This document shows positions 5,930-12,787 of a stretch of DNA of 15,252 bases, in pieces (positions within the stretch are counted from its first letter, which is position 1; each line of letters opens with the position of its first letter). A program made the translations under genes and the position numbers. The stretch is from Patescibacteria group bacterium (GTDB lineage: Bacteria > Patescibacteriota > Minisyncoccia > Phycocordibacterales > Phycocordibacteraceae). Location: contig SCVI01000060.1 of NCBI GenBank assembly GCA_004296925.1, positions 1 to 15,252 of the forward strand. Reading direction: 5' to 3'. The notes under the pieces were generated by a model. It searched no databases. It had not been told where the DNA came from and saw nothing but the letters and a program-made list of their open reading frames with translations.

Positions 5930-6115
5930 ATGAAAACTTTAAAATGTGATGTGTGTGATGTAACAGCGGAAGGCGAGACATTCGAGGGTTGGATGAAAGC
6001 ACTAATGCCTCATTATATGGAGGCGCATTCTGAGATGATGAAATCGTCTAGTCATTCTGAGACAGATAAAGAAAAGTGGATGATTGAGAATAGGGTACGT
6101 TTTGATGCTGCATAG
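5930..6115 (+). CDS. Small C2H2-like putative zinc protein
   Basis: The 61-residue product begins MKTLKCDVCDVTAEGETFEG and has Cys6, Cys9, His28 and His33, a C-x2-C-x18-H-x4-H spacing suited to one zinc ion. The segment FEGWMKALMPHYMEAHSEMM would form the helix carrying the two histidines. It resembles short DUF1059-like metal-binding proteins, but the match is loose. The C-terminal part is charged and probably helical. It lies nine bases after the preceding stop codon with no separate promoter that I can defend, so translation is probably coupled to the upstream gene. The function is unknown. Confidence 0.7.
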   Translation: MKTLKCDVCDVTAEGETFEGWMKALMPHYMEAHSEMMKSSSHSETDKEKWMIENRVRFDAA

Positions 6116-6167
6116 TGCGCTCTAAAGGTTATACACCATTCGCACTAGAAGTTATCTGGTAGAGAAC

Positions 6168-6200
6168 TATACTCAGTAGTAGGCGAAGTATCGCCCTACT
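6168..6200 (+). promoter_or_regulatory. -10 box and leader hairpin before the four-helix membrane protein
   Basis: TATACT (6168-6173) would start transcription near 6180. A hairpin pairing agtaggcga (6178-6186) with tcgccctact (6191-6200), one bulged base, sits at this point and is followed by tattttctt. It could be a terminator for the upstream gene, or a 5'-end stabiliser or attenuator of the gene at 6222. Confidence 0.4.
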
Positions 6201-6221
6201 TATTTTCTTACTTCTCACACT

Positions 6222-6641
6222 ATGAAACATCATGCACTTAGAGAAGCATCAAAAGTTGGTGTTGGCTTAGTTGCGGCAGATCTCATTAGCACACTATTGC
6301 TTGCCGGTACTGGGTTTTTCCCATTCACAATCTTTGGAATTACATGGGAAAGCGCAGTGGTTTGGCCGGTCGTTGTTTTAGACCTAATACTCATCGCAAT
6401 TCTTTCTCACTACGCATGGAACATGCGACTTCCCATTGAATCACCTCGCGAGAAGACTCTATTATTAGCTGTAGGGACCGTTTTTCTTATTGTTGCTTTT
6501 TTGCATCTCGTTCGTGTTGCATTTGGTTGGGACTTAATTGTTGCGAATACAGGAATACCAGAATGGGTTTCGTGGCTTGGCGTTCTGATTGCTGGCTATC
6601 TCTCATACGCAAGTTTCCACTTCGCACTCCATAAACACTAG
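6222..6641 (+). CDS. Four-helix integral membrane protein, unknown
   Basis: The 139-residue product has four predicted transmembrane helices (about residues 14-34, 42-66, 79-101 and 114-135). Short polar loops join them, and His residues cluster at both ends (MKHHAL and FHFALHKH). Charged residues inside the third helix (HLVRVAF) are the only unusual intramembrane feature. I do not recognise a family. The start codon follows a hairpin and a T-rich stretch rather than a ribosome binding site. The gene stands alone between the small zinc protein and pyruvate kinase; a role in the envelope is all that can be said. Confidence 0.75.
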   Translation: MKHHALREASKVGVGLVAADLISTLLLAGTGFFPFTIFGITWESAVVWPVVVLDLILIAILSHYAWNMRLPIESPREKTLLLAVGTVFLIVAFLHLVRVAFGWDLIVANTGIPEWVSWLGVLIAGYLSYASFHFALHKH

Positions 6642-6674
6642 GGAGGGAATAATCGCGAGAGTGGGTAAGAACCA

Positions 6675-6711
6675 GTGTCTTGTAGACACAAGGCTGTTTT
6701 CGTTGTATACT
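6675..6711 (+). promoter_or_regulatory. Pyruvate kinase promoter with overlapping inverted repeat
   Basis: TAGACA (6683-6688, five of six consensus bases) and TATACT (6706-6711) are 17 bases apart, the best -35/-10 pair in the window. The inverted repeat gtgtct/agacac (6675-6680 and 6684-6689, three-base loop) covers the -35 box and could be an operator or the end of the upstream transcript. Transcription would begin near 6718, giving a leader of about nine bases. Confidence 0.65.
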
Positions 6712-6726
6712 TTAAATAATTAATTT

Positions 6727-8145
6727 ATGATCAAACAAACAAAAATCGTAGCAACGCTTGGTCCTGCGAGCGCAGATACAAAAGTACTTGAAAAAATGCT
6801 GAAAGCCGGCATGAACGTTGCGCGCATTAATTTTTCACATGGCGACCACGCCGAGCACGGTGCGCGCATTGATAGCGTACGCGCTGCAGCTTCAGCGCTC
6901 GGTCAACCAATTGCAGTATTACAAGACTTATGTGGTCCAAAAATTAGAATTGGTGATTTTGTGAAAGGGGAAGTTACACTTAAAAAAAACGATCTTTTTA
7001 CTATAACCACACGTAAGGTTGAAGGTACAAAAGAAATAGTCTCAGTGAGTCTTTCGTCCCTTCCTTCGTGTGTGAAGCAAGGTATGCGAATCATGCTTGA
7101 AGACGGTAAATTTATACTTGAGGTTATCAAAGTTGAAGACGAGGACATTTACACTAAGGTTCTTGCGGGCGGCATCATTCGAAGTCGTCGTGGAGTGAAC
7201 GTGCCAGGTGCCATGCTTCCCATTGGGGCGCTTACCGCAAAAGATAAAAAAGACCTCGCATATGGTTTAACAAAAAACGTAGACATGGTCGCGCTTTCTT
7301 TTGTACAAACCGCGAAAGACATTACGAGTTTACGAACCATTCTCAATAAGGTAAAAAGTAAGGCGCTTATAATTGCAAAAATTGAAACACAAGCAGCGAT
7401 AGATAATCTTGATGCAATTATTGCAGTTGCTGACGGCATTATGATTGCACGAGGCGACTTAGCGGTAGAAGTTCCAAAGGAAGATGTCCCGCTTCTTCAA
7501 AAAAGAATGATTCGTGCATGCCGAAAACTAGGGAAACCCGTTATAACCGCAACGCAAATGTTGGATTCGATGACTGATAGTCCAGTTCCTACACGCGCTG
7601 AGGTTGCTGACGTAGCGAACGCTGTTTTTGATGGTACGGACGCGGTTATGCTTTCTCAAGAATCAGCTGTGGGAGATGATCCCGCGCTTGTTGTAGAAAC
7701 TATGGCAAGTATCGCCGTGAATGCAGAGACGAGTGACTTTTATCGTGAAGCAATGGAGAAACGTCGTCCCATGAACGAAATCACCCCAACCGACGTAACG
7801 ACACTTTCAGCCACCCATGATGCGCATTTGTTGGGCGTCAAGGCAATTGTTGCTTTTACTGAAACGGGAAGCACGGCACGCATGCTTTCACGACACCGTC
7901 CACATTTGCCAATAATTGCACTTACTCCACACAAACATGTCTCCCGTCAACTCGCAGTTTCGTTTGGTGTTGTTTCGGTTGTAGATGCAAGTAAGGTAAA
8001 TCAGTTTGAGCAGGCAATAGCGCTGGCGAAGCGAGTGATCGTTGAAAAGAAGTACGCAAAGAAAGGTGACACATTTATTCTTGTCGCAGGACTACCTTTC
8101 GGCATGAGCGGTTCCACCAACACGTGCAGTATTCAGATGGTGTAA
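6727..8145 (+). CDS. pyk: Pyruvate kinase
   Basis: The 472-residue product catalyses phosphoenolpyruvate + ADP to pyruvate + ATP, the last step of glycolysis. It covers the full family length. Visible motifs are TKIVATLGPAS at the start, ARINFSHG (32-39, substrate and K+/Mg2+ site), a B domain from about 70 to 165, SFVQTAKDI, IAKIETQAAIDNL (catalytic Lys and Glu), MIARGDLAVEVP (239-250, metal ligands), ATQMLDSM, and PTRAEVADVANAVFDGTDAVMLSQESAVGDDP. The last has Gln where many enzymes have Gly (SGETA). The C-terminal domain (about 375-472) is present with FTETGSTARMLSRHRP and ends GSTNTCSIQMV. In bacteria with reduced carbon metabolism this is a main ATP-yielding step. It probably shares a transcript with the L,D-transpeptidase, whose start is 26 bases after this stop. 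Confidence 0.98.
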   Translation: MIKQTKIVATLGPASADTKVLEKMLKAGMNVARINFSHGDHAEHGARIDSVRAAASALGQPIAVLQDLCGPKIRIGDFVKGEVTLKKNDLFTITTRKVEGTKEIVSVSLSSLPSCVKQGMRIMLEDGKFILEVIKVEDEDIYTKVLAGGIIRSRRGVNVPGAMLPIGALTAKDKKDLAYGLTKNVDMVALSFVQTAKDITSLRTILNKVKSKALIIAKIETQAAIDNLDAIIAVADGIMIARGDLAVEVPKEDVPLLQKRMIRACRKLGKPVITATQMLDSMTDSPVPTRAEVADVANAVFDGTDAVMLSQESAVGDDPALVVETMASIAVNAETSDFYREAMEKRRPMNEITPTDVTTLSATHDAHLLGVKAIVAFTETGSTARMLSRHRPHLPIIALTPHKHVSRQLAVSFGVVSVVDASKVNQFEQAIALAKRVIVEKKYAKKGDTFILVAGLPFGMSGSTNTCSIQMV

Positions 8146-8171
8146 TCCACGCACAATTTTGTTGATCAACC

Positions 8172-8906
8172 ATGATGCACAAAAACCATTCATCAAACGA
8201 AACACCTCTAGATTCAGATGCTGGTAAAGCTCCTCGGATGAGCAAGAGAAAGTTTCTCGCTTTCGGTCTTGCTACGACAGGAGCAGTAGTCGCTGGAGTT
8301 GTGGGCGAAAAAGTAATGAGTAGTGCAACAGAAAAAACTAAGAGAGAGCGAGCATGGAATGAGAGTAAAGAAAGTGTTGCGAGGTTAGTCTCAGAGTTTG
8401 ATTTGCAACCCGAAGCGTACGCTATTGTGGTGAATCCGGAAAAACAGGAGCTCTATGTTATACAAAACAATGCGGTTGTTGAGATATATCCAATTTCAAC
8501 AAGTATAAAAGGTATTGGTACGAGAAGTGGAAGTGAAAAAACTCCATGGGGGACGCACAGAATAAAAGAAAAAATTGGCGATGAAGTTGAAGTAGGGACC
8601 GTTTTTGTTGCACGCGAACCTACCGAGAAAGTGGTGGAGCCAATTACATCTCCTATTGATACCAATGAAGATTTGGTAACGACACGCATTATGTGGCTCG
8701 AAGGTGAGGAACCAAATATAAACCAAGGATCTGGAGTTGATTCTCATAGCAGATATATTTATATACACGGAACGCCAGAAGAAGGGCTTATTGGTCAACC
8801 TGCTTCACATGGTTGTATCCGAATGAAGAATGATGACGTTGTAAAACTTTTCAATACCGTACCCACAGGCACGTTGGTTGAAATTCAAGCAAGAGAATAT
8901 CGCTAG
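8172..8906 (+). CDS. L,D-transpeptidase (YkuD domain), membrane-anchored
   Basis: The 244-residue product has a short cytoplasmic N-terminus, a hydrophobic segment (about 28-48), a charged linker, and a YkuD domain from about 77 to the end. The catalytic signature is complete: His199 in IHGTPEEG, then PASHGCIRM with His213 and nucleophile Cys215, and Arg217. These enzymes form 3-3 cross-links in peptidoglycan or attach proteins to it through an acyl-enzyme on the cysteine. The N-terminus reads SKRKFLAFGLATTGAVVAG, which resembles a twin-arginine signal with Lys-Arg in place of Arg-Arg; it may equally be an ordinary anchor. The start at 8172 is followed at once by a second ATG (8175), and either could be used. 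No ribosome binding site is visible, and the short gap suggests cotranscription with pyk. Confidence 0.93.
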   Translation: MMHKNHSSNETPLDSDAGKAPRMSKRKFLAFGLATTGAVVAGVVGEKVMSSATEKTKRERAWNESKESVARLVSEFDLQPEAYAIVVNPEKQELYVIQNNAVVEIYPISTSIKGIGTRSGSEKTPWGTHRIKEKIGDEVEVGTVFVAREPTEKVVEPITSPIDTNEDLVTTRIMWLEGEEPNINQGSGVDSHSRYIYIHGTPEEGLIGQPASHGCIRMKNDDVVKLFNTVPTGTLVEIQAREYR

Positions 8907-8982
8907 AAATAGCGACCCAGAAAGTTTTCGAAAACACCCCCCTCCTTTAGTATCTAAGACCTACTGTTCGTAACGTGTGGTA

Positions 8983-9026
8983 GCGGTCTAGTATAAATAT
9001 GCTATAGCATATTTATACTAGACCGC
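8983..9026. repeat. Perfect 44-bp palindrome, family copy 2
   Basis: It is loopless and exact, with a 20-base core half-site ggtctagtataaatatgcta plus gc on the outside of each arm. The core is identical to copy 3 and differs from copy 1 by one compensated base pair. It starts 76 bases after the L,D-transpeptidase stop and ends 57 bases before the NTF2-like gene. Confidence 0.95.
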
Positions 9027-9068
9027 ACGTCGTCAGCTTTGTACACACAGAAATAAAACTAAAAGTTT

Positions 9069-9077
9069 TGGTACACT
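9069..9077 (+). promoter_or_regulatory. Extended -10 promoter of the NTF2-like gene
   Basis: TGgTACACT fits TGnTAnnnT and ends six bases before the ATG at 9084, so the transcript should be leaderless. No matching -35 box is seen. Confidence 0.5.
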
Positions 9078-9083
9078 TCAAGC

Positions 9084-9614
9084 ATGAACAAAAAATACAT
9101 ATTTATAGGGGCGGTAATTATTGTAATTTCTGTAATTGCCGGTTTTTACGCAAATAATCAATTCGTAGCAGCAAAAGAGAAGAAAATTGAGAAGATGGTA
9201 TACGAACACGCAAGAGCGTGGGAAACAGGAGATGAAGAGCTTCTTGCGTCACTTTTGCATAAAGACGCAGTGTTTGCATATCCAGGGAGAAGACTAAACA
9301 AGGACGAAACGTTGGAGGATTTGCGCTTCTTTAGAGATGCTTACATGGAGACTAAGGTGTACATCCACACTATTGCTATTGATGGTGATGATGTGGCGGT
9401 AGAGTGGCAATTTGCAACCACAAAGAAAGAAACAGGAAAGAGAGAGGTAGTAAGCGACGCTATAATTGGTAAGGTAAAAGACGGGTCGTTTATTGTATGG
9501 AAGGAATATTTGGATGGCAGGGTAAAAGGACTACAAGCGGAAGGGAAGTTAGAACTTGAAGAAGGTGAAGAACCGTTTCCGTGGCCCCAGAAAATTGAAA
9601 TTCGTTCAAATTAA
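9084..9614 (+). CDS. Membrane-anchored NTF2-like (SnoaL-type) protein
   Basis: The 176-residue product has an N-terminal anchor (residues 5-23, YIFIGAVIIVISVIAGFYA) and then a cone-shaped NTF2-like fold from about 35. Typical marks are the first helix MVYEHARAWETGDEELLASLLHKDAVFAYPG, the helix ETLEDLRFFRDAY, and the paired strands KVYIHTIAIDGDDVAVEWQF and GSFIVWKEYLDG. This superfamily includes many unrelated enzymes and binding proteins; catalytic residues cannot be assigned. The C-terminal 25 residues are acidic and end PFPWPQKIEIRSN. The gene lies between palindrome copies 2 and 3, the only gene so enclosed. No terminator other than the palindrome is visible after it. Confidence 0.8.
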   Translation: MNKKYIFIGAVIIVISVIAGFYANNQFVAAKEKKIEKMVYEHARAWETGDEELLASLLHKDAVFAYPGRRLNKDETLEDLRFFRDAYMETKVYIHTIAIDGDDVAVEWQFATTKKETGKREVVSDAIIGKVKDGSFIVWKEYLDGRVKGLQAEGKLELEEGEEPFPWPQKIEIRSN

Positions 9615-9677
9615 CTGGTTTTGGAGTCTCGGTTTCTACGCTTCTGGTTTGCAACTCAACACTAATCGTGTTTTGTC

Positions 9678-9723
9678 ACAGGTCTAGTATAAATATGCTA
9701 TAGCATATTTATACTAGACCTGT
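9678..9723. repeat. Perfect 46-bp palindrome, family copy 3
   Basis: The core equals copy 2, with three further matched pairs outside it (aca at the left, tgt at the right). The outer pairs differ from copies 1 and 2 yet still pair. It starts 63 bases after the NTF2-like gene's stop and ends 135 bases before the next start. The rest of 9615-9858 holds a 6-bp inverted repeat (tgagtg/cactca near 9765-9786) and nothing else recognisable. Confidence 0.95.
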
Positions 9724-9846
9724 AGGTTTCTACTATTTTGATTATAGTTTTCTGTTTTTACGTTGATGAGTGTCGTATTCTCACTCACGGCATGCACAGT
9801 ATAGAAATAAGCTGAAGCGAACAATACCAAGCGTTGTATTAGATAG

Positions 9847-9852
9847 TATACT
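9847..9852 (+). promoter_or_regulatory. -10 box of the metallopeptidase-like gene
   Basis: TATACT ends six bases before the ATG at 9859, again predicting a leaderless mRNA. No -35 box was found at the normal distance. Confidence 0.5.
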
Positions 9853-9858
9853 TTTTAT

Positions 9859-10992
9859 ATGAAGGGTTTTTTAATAGTCGGCGGTAGTCTCGGCGCATTA
9901 CTCTTAGTAGCGATACTGTACTGGTTTTTTCCTTTAGGAGGTTGCTATCGAGTGTGGAATGTAATTTCTCAAGAAGGTTCGCAGGGATACCGGATATGGA
10001 CAGGTTCGACCTTAAAAAGTTTTGATCATGCAAATAAAAGGATTTGTGTTCCACGAGGATGGAAGGCACTGGATGCAGTAGCTCTTGGAAAAGGTTGGGC
10101 AGAGTTTGAACAAGGACACACTGGAGTCCTTATAAAAGAAAACGCCTTTGGTACAAAAGATGTTCAACTTGAAAATAGTTCGTATACGTTAGAGGTTCTG
10201 TACCCGCTCACTGAGGAAAAGCGTCTAAGTGAATACATTACGATAATAGAAAATGCCTATGAGAGGGTAGGTAAGCTTTTTAATGACACATCCGCCAACG
10301 AGATTATTCCGCATACTGTACTCATTACAGTGGGTCTTGCTGGGGACACACGTTCAAACAATACACAGGTATACCCAGATCCTTCAGAGAGACTGACACT
10401 CTTTATGCGATCACCCGATCAAACAAGAGCGGAAGAGCTTTTGATTCATGCAGTTATGCATCTTTACAACCGTTTTTCTAATCGTAATCTCGATCATCAA
10501 AAAATACAGAATCCACTTGCCAAAGAAGATTGGCAAGAAATGGAAGCTACGTGGGCTGAGACCGCGTTTTCTACTTCAAAAGAGAGAAGTAGACGAGTAG
10601 ATTATTTATTTAATGTGCATACAGCTGTCCGCACAGGAAATTTTTCTCTCATCACTGAGCCGCCATTTAACAACAAAGAAACGTTTCAAAAAATTAACCA
10701 AAGTGTAAAAGTGGCAGAGGGGTCGTCTAACCTTGATTATCAGTATGGTCATTATATTCTTGCGCCGATTGCACTTATTGGAATTGACGGATTGTTGCTT
10801 ACCTATGCACCACAAACAAGTATCGAAAAGATTCTTAAAGAAGTCCACCTAAGTAATAATAGAAACTTTTTTGACGCACTGAAGGATGTGTTGCCAGCTC
10901 AAGAGTATGAGCGTTCTTTGCGTTTTGTTAGCGGATTAGAGACAGTTCCGCGTGAAATTATTGACCGCGCGGTTATGTATTACGAGCGTTAG
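9859..10992 (+). CDS. Membrane-anchored protein with degenerate gluzincin-like motif
   Basis: The 377-residue product starts with an anchor (residues 3-24, GFLIVGGSLGALLLVAILYWFF), so the rest is probably extracytoplasmic. I do not recognise a family. Around residue 197 the helix LLIHAVMHLYNRF contains His197-Ala-Val-Met-His201. A second helix with EMEATWAETAF (Glu227, Glu229, Glu234) follows about 28 residues later. This arrangement resembles the HExxH...E zinc site of MA-clan metallopeptidases, but the catalytic Glu after the first His is Ala. It may be a non-peptidase zinc protein or a pseudoenzyme; this is inference from the motif only. Late helices (QYGHYILAPIALIGIDGLLLTY and SLRFVSGLETVPREII) resemble those of peptidase-MA-like domains. 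Its last 20 bases overlap the convergent gene at 10973. Confidence 0.75.
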   Translation: MKGFLIVGGSLGALLLVAILYWFFPLGGCYRVWNVISQEGSQGYRIWTGSTLKSFDHANKRICVPRGWKALDAVALGKGWAEFEQGHTGVLIKENAFGTKDVQLENSSYTLEVLYPLTEEKRLSEYITIIENAYERVGKLFNDTSANEIIPHTVLITVGLAGDTRSNNTQVYPDPSERLTLFMRSPDQTRAEELLIHAVMHLYNRFSNRNLDHQKIQNPLAKEDWQEMEATWAETAFSTSKERSRRVDYLFNVHTAVRTGNFSLITEPPFNNKETFQKINQSVKVAEGSSNLDYQYGHYILAPIALIGIDGLLLTYAPQTSIEKILKEVHLSNNRNFFDALKDVLPAQEYERSLRFVSGLETVPREIIDRAVMYYER

Positions 10993-11278
10993 ACTTTTGC
11001 ATATCCCTCTCTAGTTTTCGCATAAAAGGCAAAACTGCGTCACTGCCAGTAAAGTCAAATTTAGGACACTCACCATGAGGAGTGCTTCCAATGATGAGAT
11101 GATAAAGATGATAATTTTCGTACTCGTTATTTTTTGAATATTTATTCTTCAACTTTATAGTGAATGCAAAAAGTTTATCGTAGAAAACCTCATTACCGTT
11201 TTTGTAAGCGGTAATTATTTGATCAATAACATTTCGTATATAGCTAATTGATTCCTCTTGTCCTTTATGTCCCTCCAT
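10973..11278 (-). CDS. 101-residue conserved-looking protein of unknown function
   Basis: The product is helical at the N-terminus (ISYIRNVIDQIITAYKNGNEVFYDKLFAF) and then has a distinctive block YHLYHLIIGSTPHGECPKFDFTGSDAVLPFMRKLERDMQ. The density of His, Cys and Asp there suggests a binding or catalytic site, but I cannot place it in a family. Evidence that it is real: coherent residue composition, and a CATAAT -10 box (11285-11290, minus strand) exactly six bases before the ATG, as at neighbouring genes. The 3' end overlaps the convergent gene by 20 bases, and no terminator separates them. It is divergent from truB. Confidence 0.65.
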   Translation of the reverse strand: MEGHKGQEESISYIRNVIDQIITAYKNGNEVFYDKLFAFTIKLKNKYSKNNEYENYHLYHLIIGSTPHGECPKFDFTGSDAVLPFMRKLERDMQKSNARNT

Positions 11279-11284
11279 TTTTTC

Positions 11285-11290
11285 ATTATG
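11285..11290 (-). promoter_or_regulatory. -10 box of the 101-residue protein gene
   Basis: CATAAT on the minus strand lies six bases before the ATG at 11278. The spacing equals that at several other genes in the window. Confidence 0.45.
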
Positions 11291-11366
11291 CGATACATAC
11301 AGGAATAATCAAATTTTTGTAGATTACGGCAATTAACTTTAGAAAAGTATCAAAAACTTATTAATG

Positions 11367-11372
11367 TACTAT
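11367..11372 (+). promoter_or_regulatory. -10 box of truB
   Basis: TACTAT, preceded directly by TG, ends six bases before the ATG at 11379. It overlaps the longer in-frame start at 11364, which therefore is unlikely to be used. Confidence 0.45.
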
Positions 11373-11378
11373 GTCTCA

Positions 11379-12188
11379 ATGAGAAAGACAGCTGTAATTT
11401 GGAAACAGGTTGGAGAAACACCACTTAGAAGACTCGAACACTATCGCCTTGAGGCAGGGATAGCCACGGATGTTCCAATAGCATACGCAGGACGTCTTGA
11501 CCCACTGGCAGAAGGGAAACTGCTTCTTTTGATTGGAGATGAATGTAAAAAAATGAAGTCATATACAGGACTTGATAAAGTCTATACGTTTGAGGTGTTG
11601 TTTGGATTTTCGAGTGATACGGGTGACGTTCTCGGAATCGCCGAGAAAGCGAATCGCCGAGAAATGCCAACACGTGACGCTCTTCACAAGGCATCCTTGA
11701 AATTGTTGGGGAAAGTTTCTTTTCCATATCCAAAGTTCTCCTCAAAAACCGTTCAAGGGAAACAACTCCACAAATGGGCGCTTGAGGGTCGCATTGATGA
11801 GATCGAAATACCTCTCCGAGTATCAAAAATTTATAAGTTAGCACTTTATTCAACTAGAACTATTTCAAAAGAGTCGCTCGAAAAAATAATTTTTGAAAAA
11901 ATTAATAGTATTCCGCCTGTTACGGATCCAAGTAAAGCGCACGGTAGAGATTTTAGACGAGCAGAGATTAGAGCACGATGGAAAGAATTGTTTACAGAAA
12001 ACACGCAGACAGAATTTCTAGTTGCAACCTTTGTGTGTAACGCGTCTTCAGGAACATATATGCGAACATTGGCTGAAGAAATAGGGAAGTTGGTGGGAGA
12101 GAAATCGCTCGCACTTTCAATACGTCGCGATGAGATTGGGAAACTAGTACATATTGGGCCCTTTCACTGGTGGCTTAAAAAATATTAA
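11379..12188 (+). CDS. truB: tRNA pseudouridine synthase B, divergent form
   Basis: The 269-residue product belongs to the TruB family, which converts U55 of tRNA to pseudouridine in the T-loop. The catalytic block AGRLDPLAEGKLLLL has the essential Asp41. KVYTFEVLFGFSSDTGDVLG matches the second motif (K-x-Y-x-F...T-D-G-D). YPKFSSKTVQGKQLHKWALEGR matches the P-x-Y-S-A-x-K-V-x-G-K region. CNASSGTYMRTLAEEIG matches the C-S-x-G-T-Y-I-R-x-L block near 225. The N-terminus is unusual: VIWKQVGETPLRRLEHYR replaces the normal DKPxGxTS, and the usual His of GHxGTLDP is Tyr-Ala-Gly-Arg. No PUA domain follows. The family assignment is firm, but because of these changes the exact target (tRNA U55 or another site) is less so. 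The start is taken at 11379 on promoter grounds. Confidence 0.85.
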   Translation: MRKTAVIWKQVGETPLRRLEHYRLEAGIATDVPIAYAGRLDPLAEGKLLLLIGDECKKMKSYTGLDKVYTFEVLFGFSSDTGDVLGIAEKANRREMPTRDALHKASLKLLGKVSFPYPKFSSKTVQGKQLHKWALEGRIDEIEIPLRVSKIYKLALYSTRTISKESLEKIIFEKINSIPPVTDPSKAHGRDFRRAEIRARWKELFTENTQTEFLVATFVCNASSGTYMRTLAEEIGKLVGEKSLALSIRRDEIGKLVHIGPFHWWLKKY

Positions 12189-12328
12189 ACTCCACTTACG
12201 GCATTTAAAATTGAGTTAATTATTGGCAGAAGGAGAGAAAATATAAAAATGACTAAATCAATAAAGAATTTCACTATGGCTACTACGAGAGAGACGAACT
12301 GCTGAATAAGTTGTACAAAATCCATAAA
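12189..12328. other. Convergent intergenic gap without recognisable signals
   Basis: This 140-base gap between truB and the convergent DUF1003 gene has an 18-codon frame at 12249-12305 but no feature I can defend. No strong terminator hairpin was found for either gene. Confidence 0.4.
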
Positions 12329-12724
12329 TTATTTTTTTTCTAATAATGTAATAATCTTATCTAATTTTTCGACCTCAAGACGGTTGAGATGTAATTGCAA
12401 TGCTTCAATTTCAGCTTTCGCTTTTTTGTTCGTTCGATAATCCTCTTCGGCGTGGTGTCTGTCACGACTACTTTGTCGATTTTGCGCCATCATAATAATT
12501 GGTGCAGCATAGGCAGCTTGTGTTGAAAAGAGTAGGTTCAAAAGTATAAACGGATACGGATCCCAGTGTTGTATCAATCCTATGATATTAAGTGCCATCC
12601 ACACAATCACAATAAGTGTTTGAGTAATGATGAATACCCACGAACCCATCGTCTTTGCAACAATATCTGATAGCTTATCTCCTAGCGAGAAAGAAGATCG
12701 GTGTTGTTCATGCCACGTAGACAT
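12329..12724 (-). CDS. DUF1003 membrane protein
   Basis: The 131-residue product has the DUF1003 layout: a soluble N-terminus (HEQHRSSFSLGDKLSDIVAKTMGSW), two transmembrane helices (about 27-49 and 58-80), then the family signature DPYPFILLNLLFSTQAAYAAPIIMMAQNRQ, and a charged coiled-coil tail with SRDRHHAEEDYRTNKKA and a leucine-heptad helix to the end. The function of DUF1003 is unknown. The start is set at ATG 12724 rather than the in-frame GTG at 12736, because an extended -10 (TGcTATTTT on the minus strand, 12737-12745) directly abuts the GTG. It lies 63 bases downstream of ribH on the same strand but has this promoter of its own. Confidence 0.88.
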   Translation of the reverse strand: MSTWHEQHRSSFSLGDKLSDIVAKTMGSWVFIITQTLIVIVWMALNIIGLIQHWDPYPFILLNLLFSTQAAYAAPIIMMAQNRQSSRDRHHAEEDYRTNKKAKAEIEALQLHLNRLEVEKLDKIITLLEKK

Positions 12725-12736
12725 ATTCTTAATCAC

Positions 12737-12745
12737 AAAATAGCA
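12737..12745 (-). promoter_or_regulatory. Extended -10 promoter of the DUF1003 gene
   Basis: Read on the minus strand the sequence is TGcTATTTT, fitting TGnTAnnnT. It ends 12 bases before the ATG at 12724, predicting a leader of about five bases. Confidence 0.4.
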
Positions 12746-12787
12746 TGTAAACAGAGCAACGTGTGATTCGTAAGTAAATACTGCTCG

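Noticed and set aside
12249..12305. 18-codon frame with an upstream aggag
   Set aside because: The purine-rich sequence is 13 bases from the ATG, too far for a ribosome site, and the neighbours do not use such sites. The peptide has no recognisable feature.
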